Source: Multifurca ochricompacta
Taxonomy: Eukaryota > Basidiomycota > Agaricomycetes > Russulales > Russulaceae
Assembly (NCBI GenBank): GCA_022496185.1
Contig: WTXG01000001.1
Location: 372,001 to 436,000 of the forward strand
DNA: 64,000 bases
Reading direction: 5' to 3'
Shown here in pieces: positions 44,671 through 55,491 of the stretch (the stretch's first letter is position 1; each line of letters begins with the position of its first letter). The position numbers and the translations under genes are program-made. The notes below the pieces were generated by a model, which was not told where the DNA came from, did not search any database, and saw only the letters and a program-made list of their open reading frames with translations.

Positions 44671-47600
44671 ATGCCTAGAAAACGTGCCCTCAGCTCGTCC
44701 GATGAAGATGTCTATCATGTTGGTTCGTGAAAGTTCCCTGTTCGTAATAGCCGATCATTAAGTCACGAACGCGTCGAGTGTAACAGAGGTCATAACCAGT
44801 GCACGAGTCAACGAGGACGCGGAGTGGGTTAGTAGGATGTCGTTTCTATTTCTCTGTTATAAAACTCATTTACGTGCACACGGCACACCAGGAGTACCTT
44901 GTCTCGGTATGTGTGCCAAGTTCGTCACAACAGCATGCATTGCCTCTAAAATCTATGTAGTGGGCAGGGTATTCCTCTGAAGAAGACAGGTGAGACACAA
45001 GAAGACAGTGTCCTGCCTTCTACTCTTTGCTCAACCATAGGGTAGTTGGGAGCCTGCAGAAAACGTCGAACAATGCGATCGGCTACTTCGCAGCTTCTGG
45101 AGACATATCGGCATGGACGATGAGGACTATTCACCCGGTGACCAATTCGATGCTCACCCATGGTGGATCAGTGCGTTATACTATACGTCCTTCGGTCATT
45201 GCACGCTGATCACACCGGATGTACAGAACAAGAGCGCGAATACTTTGCCAAAATGTGGAGTAATAAGGTTAAGAAAAAGAAAAAGTCCTCAAGAGACAGA
45301 CACTACTCATTCACAGTAAGAGACTCTTTGCGGTGTTTAGTTGACTACCTAACCTCAGTAGATTTCGAGTACTGGACCAAAGAAAGTGAAAAGAGACCAA
45401 TACAACACATTACAGGAATTCGTCCGGCAACAAAATAACTCACAGTCTGACGTGCGTTATTCTACGTACATATGCACTCTTGAAATTCATTTACTTGAAG
45501 GATAGCACTAATGATTCTGACGAGATTCCGCTTCGGAGACCTCATGCAGCCAAGTCTAGTGGAGGAATGTCACCCATACGACATCGTAAAGGCTCCAAGC
45601 CACGAAATGCATCTGATAGCCATGAAGAAGAACTGTTCCAGACAGACGACGAGATATCACTGGAGGGTAGGCGCGCTGGTGGTGCATCCAGTTCCAAAGT
45701 TACAGCGGCTCGGCTACCAAGACCAGTCCTTAAGAGTAAGAGACGGCGGCTTTTGAGCCCGGATTCTGCTCGGGACAGAAACGCAGCAGTAAGTACGACA
45801 CCGTGGTCTGCCAAAAGAGCTCCCGACTTTAATTACTGCCTTGAAGGTTGTGTCCTCGAGTAAGCCACCAAGGAAATTTGTCAAGACTTCCACCTTTTCA
45901 GAGTTGGCGACTAGCACAGTGGTCAGCTTTTTTTTTCATGCACGGTTTTGTTGGCATAATTGAGTAGTATCTCATAGCCAGCTACGCCGACACGCGGAAG
46001 TAGCGGTGATAACCATTCTCCATCATCTCTATTTTCAGCTCCCTCGTCTCCAGCCCCTATCCCTTCCTCGTATTCAGCACCACAGCCATCCTCTCCCCCA
46101 ATGCCCGCCCCTCTGGCCCATGTTCCTCCACCGAAACCACCGCCTCCCAGGTCCACGAACTCTACAAACGTTCAGTCAAAGGCTGCTCGGAAGCCCCGCT
46201 GGCTCCTCGAACCCAAGATTAAACGCTTCAATGACCCCAACCTCAAACCAAGTAGCACTCTTCCAACAAAAGCCGGTCTATTCGGAGCTGCGAAGGCCTT
46301 GGAAACCTCCCAGCCTTCAACTTCCGATAAAAGGGATTCTACCCAGGGACCGAATGAACCTTCCACATCCCGCCCGTCTTTCACGACAGAAGTAACTCCA
46401 GGGCTTGTATCAAGTTCAAGCGCCGATTTGCGAAACCGGGACCCTGCCCTCCAGTTAACTGATATACAAGCACCTTCTGGGAAAGACGTGTCACGGCTTC
46501 CGCCGGTGTCCATGCGAGAGACAGATATCTTCTTGAGAGACCTTATGCCTCCTGAGTGTGTGATCGAACGTCCATTTAATGCGCTCAGCTCATGCAACAC
46601 CTTCGCTTTAGAATGTCGGAGCCTATGGTGTACGACTTGACATTCTACTTGTTGCCCAGTCGCTGAGAGTTCACCTTTTAGTGATGGCGCTGAACCGAAC
46701 CGTCCTCCTCCTGCTCGCAGGCTATCGACTGCAGACTTCCTGAAGTGACCAGGTCAGCTCTATGATCTCCCATTCGCTGATAAATTCTTCACAGGAACAC
46801 GTCAATCCCGAGGAAGTTCAAGTGGAGCGGCGAGCTTCGCATCAACACAGAGAAGGATCACAAGGAGCGAGTCTGCAATGTGGCCTTCTCGGAGCCGAGC
46901 GAGGGTTCTTTAGACCGCTTGCGCTTCTCCATCTGTTTCAACCCCTCGGTCAGCTTTTTGCTGCTGGAAAAGCTCTTATCGCTTGGAGAGCTTCAGAGTT
47001 TGCGGCCGGCCCTCACACCTGTTTCTGAAACCGCAAGGCTAGGACCTGAGAATGAAGTTGATGTCCAACCGCTGAATACCCTGTTCTTCTACATGTCTTC
47101 TCGGAAGCTGGTATGTCATTCATCTTTCTCTCACGAATGGCTGTGATTAACTGATGCACGGCGAAGGTGTCGTATTCCGCCATACGTATAGACGGCAATC
47201 AAGTCGCTTTGCTCCTCGTGTTTCCGGCTACGAACTTGATCTTGTGCAAAGAATACAATGTGCGCCCAGAGTTGCGGAAAGCTGGTCATTTCATCGCCGC
47301 CCTCCTCCCATGGAAAGTGGTAGGGATAAAGGCTCGCGCGCACCGCTTGTACCGTGATCCATGTGAGCGCACGCATCGCATCTTTCGTTCTAATAAAGAG
47401 GAATACGCAACGATGGCAGAGCGTGAGCGCAGCCTTCGCAAGGAGCCGTCATATCACCGCGCGCTTTCCATTCTTGGTTTCCCAAAATGGCTGCACGATG
47501 ACATGTCGTCCCAACCTGACTCGATGTATTGTTTCTGGAATAAAGACGGGGATGGGGGCCAGACCGAGTATGGTTTCGAAACCCGAGCGCTCAAGCTCAT

Positions 47601-48626
47601 TCTAGACAAATGTCGCGCGAAAGACGTCGGTCTCAAGGCCGATGTTTCCGTTGTTTTCGTACACGTCGGCGCTATCAGAACTTTATCCGCTCTGCCTGCC
47701 CTCATGGAGCGTCGGATGAAGCGGCCAGACGTTCAGTTCGTGACTTATGGGACGCATCATTCGGTTCCACCTGCGCGATGGGGCATGCGACCGATCTATC
47801 CAGCAGGTAAGTGTGATTGACGTCTACTGGGCGCTTTTGGCGCGCACGATCTTATCGCTGAAACGACAGGCGGGATTGCTACCGTCTCGCCCACTGTCTT
47901 GGCGGAGAGTCCTCTGACGGCATACAGGCTCCTGGACATGTTTGAGCAACATCCCCTTTGGGACTGTTTTGTGACGCCTGGTGTGGTAGCCTTGATGGCA
48001 AGACAAAACCGAGGGTCTGACCCTATTACGGAGTTTGAGAGGTGGTTTAATGTTCCTCATTTTCTGAGTGTGCAGCAGAAGTATTAATTACGAGAGCAAT
48101 GTCAGGGGTACACTCATTCATCAAGAACTTTTGTCCAGAATTGGACAAGGACAATTATCACTTGTCCTCGTGAAACCTCCTCAATACGGTTCGAAAGAGG
48201 AACCAATATTAAAATGGATTCGTGGGCACCAACAAGTTTCAATGCTCGAACCGCGCGGTGTATTAGAGTATTGCCTTCACAGTTTCAGTGAACAGTTCTC
48301 CGAATACCCTGAAGAGGAATGGACGGGTCGTGTAATCGAAGATTTGTCGTCGACAATGTCCTCCCTACAAATCCAACCATCCATCATGGACGAATATCGG
48401 CGATTTACTATTATCGTAGGAAAGAAAGACAATATCGCACCAGACCGTGGTATCGTAAGTCTTTCTCGTCTGATCCTCGAATGAGACGAGAACGTTGAGC
48501 TCACTCATCTCAATCTCACAGTTCGAATGGACTTTAATTGATTCGTTTAACTTGAGAGATGATTATTTCTCAAAACAGAAATTGGATGATCTTAGATCTT
48601 GGGCGAGTGTGGAGCTGGAGAACTGA
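44671..48626 (+). CDS. Chp1-like chromodomain protein with C-terminal SPOC/PIN-like region
   Basis: Exon 1 (44671..44722) encodes a basic start MPRKRALSSSDEDVYHV. The chromodomain then runs over small exons: EVITSARVNEDAEW, EYLVS (15-nt exon 44892..44906), WAGYSSEEDSWEPAENV, QCDRLLRSFWRHIG. The cage aromatics (Tyr of YHVEV, Trp of SWAGY, Trp of SWEP) are present, so methyl-lysine binding is plausible. A Lys-rich and Ser/Pro linker follows (to about 46600). The C-terminal half has KWSGELRINTEKDHKERVCN, RPDVQFVTYGTHHSVPPARW, TAYRLLDMFEQHPLW and the end FEWTLIDSFN...VELEN. The order chromodomain, SPOC-like, PIN-like matches fission-yeast Chp1 of the RITS complex; function here is inference. The junction at 45918-46040 is unresolved (GC donor or missing base). 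Confidence 0.75.
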
Positions 48627-48744
48627 ATCTGAATCATATGTAAATTACACGTGATTAAAAATGAAATTAATTTAAATCTCTCGCCTCGTCGTTCCAACAG
48701 ATCACTTTAACTCGTCATCATACTCATACTCATACTCATACTCT

Positions 48745-49705
48745 ATGTCTACTCTTCAAGCCATTCTTGCAAACCCTCGATACCATGACTACTTAGCCAT
48801 CCTCAAGGGAGCTCGAAATGGTTTCGTGTACGGTGTCAAGGTTAGATTTCCCCATGCACTTATCATGGCCATCTTGTTCGGTCGCGGAGAGTACGTTTCT
48901 TCTGGACCTTGCCTCATCTCTTTCCGTCCTTCCTGCCATTCTGATCACTTGTTTTCATTTTCCTTTTCCTTCTTCTTTATATATTATTTTTATCGTTCTT
49001 TTTGTTTTTCCCCTTTATCCCGTCCGTCATCCAGCTGGCCAGCACGACTCAAAGTCATTTTCCGTGCGACGAAACGACACGCGACGAATCTCGCTAAATT
49101 TGTCACGATCTACAAGACGTTTTTACTCCTTCAGCGGAAGGTGAACGGTGGGAAGGAACGACCACATGATACCTTTTTTGCAGGGTTGCTAGGCGGCTAC
49201 CTCGTTTTTGGAGAGCGAAATGCGATTAATGAACAGGTTCGTCCCCCTCGATTAACCACCCCCCCCTCCCCCCTACGTACACACACACACACACGCACCT
49301 AGTTCAACCCGCTTTCCCAGCGGCTGTGCTGTGCATCCGCGTATTCATTCTTTTTTTTTATTTTATTTTAAAAGATGGATCAAGTCTGATGCTCCCATCT
49401 TGATCTTTTTCATCTTCCTTCCTCAGATCGTCTTATATGTCTGTTCCCGTGTGGTTGCCTCATTCATACCCCGAGCGGGCTCACCTTATGGCCTGACAAC
49501 TACGGGCGGCGCTACCGTGAAACCCGTTCCCCCCGACTCGCGCTACTTTTCAGTATTTGCAGCAATAACATGGGGAGCCGTGATGTGGTTGTTCCAACAC
49601 CGTGGTGAAACGATTCAGCCTGGCATGTTCAGTTCAATGACATATCTCTACCGTGATTCAGAGCGCTGGCAAAATCTGCGGACGCTCCTGTGGCAGAATA
49701 AATGA
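48745..49705 (+). CDS. Peroxisomal membrane protein 4 (PMP24/PXMP4, Tim17/22 fold)
   Basis: Exons 48745..48890, 49035..49236, 49427..49705. The sequence begins MSTLQAILANPRYHDYLAIL, then KGARNGFVYGVKVRFPHALI, MAILFGRGDWPARLKVIFRA, KHATNLAKFVTIYKTFLLLQ, HDTFFAGLLGGYLVFGERNA, VLYVCSRVVASFIPRAG and ends WQNLRTLLWQNK. This is the family pattern of PMP24, a multi-pass peroxisomal membrane protein of unknown transport function. The gene follows the Chp1-like gene by 119 bp on the same strand. Just upstream is a TACTCA tandem (48717-48742). Intron 2 has a GTTCGT donor. Confidence 0.9.
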
Positions 49706-50354
49706 TCGATCGCTTCTTACACGCGCTCATATATCCTTTACATTATTTTACATAATCGTCATCATGTTGATGGGAGAGGGAGAGACATTATCAATTATTG
49801 ACACGCCTCCGCGAATCTCGCAATGTCGAACTCGACGAAAAACAGTCTGGGAATACTTATCGATAATGATGATCCTTGTCGTACCTTGGAGAAAATGTGA
49901 GGGCGTAAAAAAAAAATGGACAAGAGTTTTACGGTGTATCTCTGTACTCTACTGCCAGGCTGCCAGGCAAGCCATAGCAGTGGGAACCAATCTGAGCCGA
50001 AGGATAAATGGGAACATCCTCGAGGCGCCAGGTAGAAACATGTCAGAAGTAGAAACGATCTTCCTTCGTGCGTACATCACAGATGAGTCAAATCGGAATG
50101 TTCAGTAGCGGCATGAAAAGAAAAAGGAGATCATGAAAGGAGCGCAATGAGATGAAGCGGGGACGGAGGGGGTAGGGGGGGGGGGAGGGGGGTGAAGGAA
50201 GAAAGACCAGCAGAGGTTAATAACCCTGTACGAGGTCACGGATGACGTGCAAGGTGTGTAGAGAGGAAGTGGTATCATCAGAGCAGAGGTAAAAAAAAAA
50301 AGGAAAAGAGAGGATGGTGTCTATAGTCTCTGACAATAAAGCGAGGCCACTCTC
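49706..50354. other. Convergent 3' region of PMP24 and the Ras gene
   Basis: About 650 bp. A G-run tract GGGGGTAGGGGGGGGGGAGG lies near 50167-50192, and an A-run near 50290. Short ORFs are not protein-like. No RNA gene recognised. Confidence 0.55.
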
Positions 50355-51270
50355 CTACATGATAATACATCTCGGCCTTCTCGGCTCCTTGACTCGTGGT
50401 GTGGCTGCTGCGCCTTGCTCTGCTAGCTTCGTGCTTCGAAGGTTGCGTACGAGGCTCGTAAAAAGTCGTTCCACGTTCTGGGCTGTCTTTGCACTGGTTT
50501 CGAGGAACTCGCAGCCAAACTCCTTGGCCAGTTGCACTCCTTCTTCTCGGGTGACTTCACGCTCCAGTTGTTTATCAGCCTTGTTCCCAACGAGCATGAA
50601 TATAGGCTTTTGGCGCTTGACCCTCAACATAGACTGCCGGAAGACGTCCAGACGTTCGAATGTTGCTCGTGATGCAATTGAATACACAAGGATGAACCCT
50701 TGTCCTTCACTACAAGGGTACCCATTTAAAGTGAGATCCGCAAAACAAAAAGAGGGTTCGAATAGACCCACCGAACCCACTGATCGCGTAATGTTGCATA
50801 CTCCTCTGAGTATTCATAATAAGCATGACAAACCGAGATTAATATCATTGAGAGAAATTGACTCACCTTGGCCCGCCGTGTCAATCACTTCTACAAAGCA
50901 CATTCGGTTGTCAACGACAAGTTGCTTTCGATATGCATCTTCTATCGTCGGATCGTAGGTCTATACAGGGAGGGGGGAAGAGATATGTAGTGAAAAGATG
51001 GATTATAAGACAAAAGAGCATTACCTCTAGGTAGTAGTGGCGCCATAGGATCAGCAGACGCTCAGGTAGAAAGCGAGTAAGCCTATGATGGGACTTACCA
51101 ACGAAGCAGTTTAGAGTGAACTAGAGGATTCCATGTCACAAAGGAGAGATGAAGGCACGAGGGACACCGCGGGAGGAGGGGGGGGGTAGGAGGAGTGAAC
51201 GTACCTGTACCGCCAGGGCTGTCTTTCCGACGCCTCCATCCCCCAGTACTGCTACCCGCCAACTGTCCAT
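50355..51270 (-). CDS. RAS: Ras-family small GTPase with CAAX box
   Basis: Exons 51270..51205, 51120..51099 (22 nt), 51026..51025 (2 nt), 50960..50867, 50805..50772, 50709..50355; total 573 nt, 190 aa, in frame only if the 2-nt exon is included. The protein starts MDSWRVAVLGDGGVGKTALA (P-loop GDGGVGKT), switch I is FVETYDPTIEDAYR, switch II is DTAGQEEYATLRDQW, then LVGNKADK (NKxD) and ETSAK. The tail is RRPRCIIM, a CAAX motif for prenylation. Such GTPases relay growth and mating signals at the plasma membrane. The P-loop Gly and switch II Gln are wild type. The 2-nt exon (AG) completes the Glu codon of switch I. Strongly Ras-like; exact ras1/ras2 orthology not assigned. Confidence 0.94.
51025..51026 (-). 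other. RAS: Candidate 2-nt exon of the Ras gene
   Basis: On the minus strand: acceptor CTAG, exon AG, donor GTAATG. The flanking introns are 72 nt (51027..51098) and 64 nt (50961..51024), the local norm. The exon joins GTT-G upstream and ACC-TAC downstream to give Val-Glu-Thr-Tyr, the standard switch I text. Without it the frame is lost. Confidence 0.75.
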
Positions 51271-52694
51271 ATCTAGAAAGTGAAGGGGGAGTTAAAAGGG
51301 AATAATGAGAAAGGGTAGTAGTGAAGTTGACCTTAATCACTATGGATGAGGAGATTGGCCACGGAAATCTGTGTGGAGAGGGGGGGAGGAATTGGCAAGC
51401 AGGGATGAGCAAAGCCAAAAAAAAGAGGGGATTAGAGGGGATTGAACCTGTGATCTGTATAGAAAAATGATTTTGAAACGAAAAGGGGGAGGGAAGAGGA
51501 AAGGTCGTGTGTGGTCGTGCAAAGTCGTGAGAGGGGAAAAGCGAAAGGGAAGAAGAAGAAGAAGAAAAAGAAAAAGAATAAGAAAAAGGGAGATGAGATT
51601 GGATTGTGAGTGTGAGTGGGAGTGGGTGGGTAAGTAAGTAAAGGTTAAGTGAAGAAAGAGTCGTGGATTGGAGATGTTTCTGTTTCTGTTCGCCGCGCGA
51701 CTCGCCTTGTTTTTTATTATTGTTGTTGTCAGTTGTGGTGGTGTTGACAGTGACAGTGACAGCGACCTCAACATACTCGCATACTCGATACTCGACACTC
51801 ACACTCAACACTCAACACCCAACACCTTAACACTCAACACTCAACACAATATACAACTACTTATACACAACCTATATAATACATCTATACATACATATAT
51901 ATACATATATACATATATACATATACCCTATCCCCAAATCATCTACTACCCCCCCCCCCCTCCCCCCACCTTAACCCAACTACCCTCATTCCCACCATGT
52001 GGGTCAAGGGCCAAGGGTGAATAATGAGGGAGCGACAACGGCGCTGGCAAGGGCGCGCTTAAATCAGACTGCCGTGCCGTGCCGCTCCATTACAACTTGA
52101 GAAAAAAAAAATAGACGACATGCATTGTTGTAAATTGTAACTACTACGTTGTCCTCTCAAATCCTACGTCGTGGACAACAGGTGCTGATAAACATACGTC
52201 TAGTCTACAACTCTTCACCACCCAAAAAGTATTTTTAAGAAAAGCAAAAAAACTCCTCCAACAAATGGTCGCACGAGTTATTAACGCGCACCGGGTAAAA
52301 TGGGGGAAATTAAGCCAAGTGTGGCATGCTGAATCGAGGAAGGTAGGTAAAAGTGGGATGGCAAGTGTGCAAGGCAAAATGACTCAATAAGAGAAGCAGG
52401 TCGTCGGAAACAAACCCGTAAGGGGTGGATGGTTATACAGTGACCGAGCCCAAAAATAATGACGCATAAGAATCATCGAAGCTGAGAGCCTCTCTCAGGG
52501 ATCGGACGCTAAATCGCCCCACCCTTTACCAAAGAGAGGGTGATAAAAACAAGTCGCGTACGACACACCCGGATGCGCCCGAGCCCAATGCTCCCATAGG
52601 TATAAGAGAATGTGAAAAATGATGGATGGGTGGATGGGTGAATGAATCGGAGGGAGCGAGGAAGGAAGGAAGGAAGGAAAAAGCGTCCGTGCGA
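51271..52694. other. Long Ras upstream region with low-complexity tracts
   Basis: The 5' side of the Ras gene on the minus strand. It has long purine/pyrimidine-biased runs (GAAGAAGAAGAAGAAAAAGAA near 51550-51580) and an ACACTCA/AACACTCAAC array near 51795-51850. ATACATATATACATATATAC at about 51890-51920 is followed by C-runs at 51949-51966. Long ORFs here are repeats read as protein. GGAAGGAAGGAAGGAAGGAAA lies at about 52660-52680. No gene seen. Confidence 0.55.
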
Positions 52695-52973
52695 TCAGTC
52701 TTGCCGGCTGAGCTCCGCCTGTGTAAGGTTGAGGACAAAGCAACCTCCAGAGTAGTTCTTTGGGGGTTCAATAATTTTTACGGGTTTCTTGTTCGTCCCC
52801 CGGGTGCCGTTCATGCTGGTGGTCGTTATCGACGGGAAGGGACGCAATGGCCGTGAAGCAGGAAACGATGGTTTCCGGAGTGATAATGGGCGGGCGGATG
52901 GTCGCGAGGGTGAAATGGGGGAGGCCAGCGGGGAGGATACGATGGGGCGGGTGGTGTTGATAGTGAGGGACAT
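52695..52973 (-). CDS. Small hypothetical protein, 92 codons
   Basis: A single open frame MSLTINTTRPIVSSPLASPI..., with a Pro/Ser/Arg-rich first half and a tidy C-terminus (KKPVKIIEPPKNYSGGCFVL, then NLTQAELSRQD). No domain is recognised. The C-terminal text looks more protein-like than neighbouring frames. It is possibly a small single-exon gene, or the last exon of a gene I could not extend upstream. Confidence 0.4.
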   Translation of the reverse strand: MSLTINTTRPIVSSPLASPISPSRPSARPLSLRKPSFPASRPLRPFPSITTTSMNGTRGTNKKPVKIIEPPKNYSGGCFVLNLTQAELSRQD

Positions 52974-55491
52974 GGGTGTGGATTCGGACGGTCACAAGAG
53001 AATTATGGGTGGGTGGGCGACAAGTAAAACAGGTACGAGAGGGCGATGCTTGTGGGGATGATGGAGGAAGGAGGTGATGATTGATGGGTTATGTACGTAT
53101 CCTGAAGGGTGGTGGGGGAGAAGAGAAGGATAAAATATGAAAGTAAAAAGTAGTTAAAGAAAAAAAAAAAAAAAGAAAAGAAAAGGAAAATATAAAATAA
53201 AAAAAAGGTTGGGGCTACTGAGAGGGGCGAGGGGGGGAAGGGGGGGGGGTTATGTTATAGCCTTTTGCCCCTTTGCTCACTTGTTGGGGTCGCCTCCGTC
53301 TCCGCCGTTGGGGTTGTTGTTTGATTTGAGTTGTTTGAGTGTTTGAGTTTGAGTTTGAGGTTGATACCTATTCCCGGAAAGCTCGGCCCGCTCTTCTCAT
53401 CCCCCAACCCGTCTCATCTCCATCCCTACTCTCTCTCCCTTACTCGCTACTCTTACTCCTTACTCGCTACCTGTACCTGTACTGTACCTCCCTCCTCCCC
53501 CCGTACCCGAAACACTTACATGTACGTGCACATGTGCACGTGAAACCAGTCGCGGTCAACCACACTCAGCTCTAAATCCCCTCCATATCCTCCTCCCCTC
53601 CCCACATATACACACACATACACCTTGCAAGGGGATTTACACTTCTGGCCGTTTTATTTGTTGGTATCAGAACTATTTATCGGACTTGACCGTATATATT
53701 CTGAGTTTGAGCTTCCGTGACCCAATGAGCTTTTGAACCTCCCTTTAGAAAAGTAAATACGAACCAACGATATCCGTGGATCCACTTCTCTCTTGTCCAT
53801 GCGCCCACATCGACGTCCTTCTAGCCTTGTTCATCCGGACTTTTAACAGTGGCGTCTCCTGTCCATCGCAGCGGCCTTGTTTCTAGCGTAGTCGTAGTTG
53901 GAGTGGGTCTTGACCCTAATCATCCAAACCAAAATTGCGCTTTTTTGTTCCTCCGATAGGCTCGTTCGTATTGCTTGGCGAAAGCCACAAAGGCAACAAT
54001 TCCCTCCAAAGTCATTACGTTTCTCACAAACGTTCTGACTCTGCTGACTATATATATGTGCGATCCTCTACACCTCCGGTTTAATTCTGATCCGGATGTA
54101 CCTATATCGCGAAGAAATGCCTTGTGCTCATACCTACACCGTATAATTTGCAACCCTGGCACTAGATTTCTACTTTCTTCTTCTACACTTCAATAAATAA
54201 TAATAGATACCCCTCAGCCTCGCATTGCCAGGTCAGAACCACTCCAATGCAAGGATCTCATCACCTTCAAGCTGTGAATGCAAGGCTTCGTTGCCAGCGA
54301 GTTGAGGTCGTATGGATTTTCCTCTCAAAAAATACCTCACTGGCAATCCCAACATGCATGTCTGTCACACGTTTATCCGTATCCGCGTCGCCCCCAACGA
54401 CGGTTATTAAAGTTCAACCCAATGATCTTTCGACGGTTCTTCCAGTCTAACTTAGTCTATCACGTGGACTGACGGTCGAAATCGAAAATTCTGTGGCCGT
54501 GTTGTGCGGCCCCACTATGGCTTTCGTCCCCGGCGAGAACTAATTTCTGGCAAGTCGAGCGAGGGTGCCGGTTTTCCAGATGGCGTTCTGGTTGGCACCA
54601 GTGCGACCAACATCACACACAACGCAAGGAAGTGGGCTGCTTTCCTCCAACGTCCATCCCCGTCCATCGCACATCCATTGGGGATGAAATAGGGGGCCAC
54701 GTGCAGCGACAACTTGGGAATCAAGAGGCAGCTCCGCCCTTGATGACTTCAATCACATTTCTCATTTGCACGTATGCAATATACATAAGCAGCTTCTATG
54801 GAAAATGTCTCAAAGAGAGGGTGCCATTGTTCAAGTCCCACAGTTAGAGGCGGAATTGAAGTGACTACCACATGGGCGATGAAAATAATACGTGACACCC
54901 AAGATGACAAGTGAAGAAGAGGAAACGCAATGGAAGTGATGAGTAGAACAGGGAAGAAAAGACGGGAGGACCGCAATACGCAGCGAAGACGCGAGAATGG
55001 GGAGGGTGCAACTTGGGGTGTTATGGAAAAGATAAAAAGGAATTTCCCCTGACGTGGGAAGTCAGAAATGCCTATGATGTGAGCGTGGCGCATTAGTCCT
55101 GCACTATCCCTTCGAAAGTTTCTCGAAGTTCGAGGAGATGCTACACATCCTCCTCAGCGGCATCCAGAACAGAGGGGGGGGGGAGGAAGGGGAGATCACG
55201 GGCGAATGGCCTGTCGGACATGACGGAGTTTGGAACGTTTATCGGGGAAGTAGTTCGATCCAGTGGAATGGGTGTTTGGGGAATTCAATATCAACATGCG
55301 GATGCAAAGGCGCAGATGCGAGGTTGGATGAATGCTGCTTATGGGGTTGCGGTGAGGTGCGGTATGTGCCGCCGCCACATGTCAGAGAAAAAAGCGGGGC
55401 CCAGGAAGTTAAAAATGTAATTTGTTTCCAAATACGCAGATGTGGGGTCTGCGAGGGGCGCCGAAATGCGCGCGCAATCACGGCGACTTGA
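52974..55491. other. Gene-poor 2.5-kb region
   Basis: No gene could be supported. Contents are poly-A/G runs at 53160-53250; TACTCGCTACTCTTACTCCTTACTCGC-like pyrimidine repeats at 53440-53490; and a perfect 18-bp palindrome at 53524-53541. There are also a TATATATATG stretch near 54050 and scattered short ORFs (53920-54162 minus, 54515-54724 minus) without family character. Its larger size than any other gap, and unremarkable base composition, leave open a decayed gene or an unrecognised spliced gene. Confidence 0.45.
53524..53541. repeat. 18-bp perfect palindrome
   Basis: ACGTGCACATGTGCACGT reads the same on both strands. It contains CACATGTG and overlaps a CACGTG at its right edge. It could be a binding site for a dimeric factor. 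Confidence 0.7.

Noticed and set aside
45918..46040. A sixth GC-AG intron in the Chp1-like gene
   Set aside because: The donor GCACAG is too weak, and a missing base would explain the phase equally well; not counted.
51095..51811. 238-codon ORF antisense to the Ras upstream region
   Set aside because: Low-complexity Ser/Leu/Thr text from purine repeats; it overlaps Ras exon 1 and the real introns.
51795..51850. CRISPR-like or satellite array (ACACTCA units)
   Set aside because: Units are 7-10 nt, imperfect and without spacers; this is an ordinary microsatellite.
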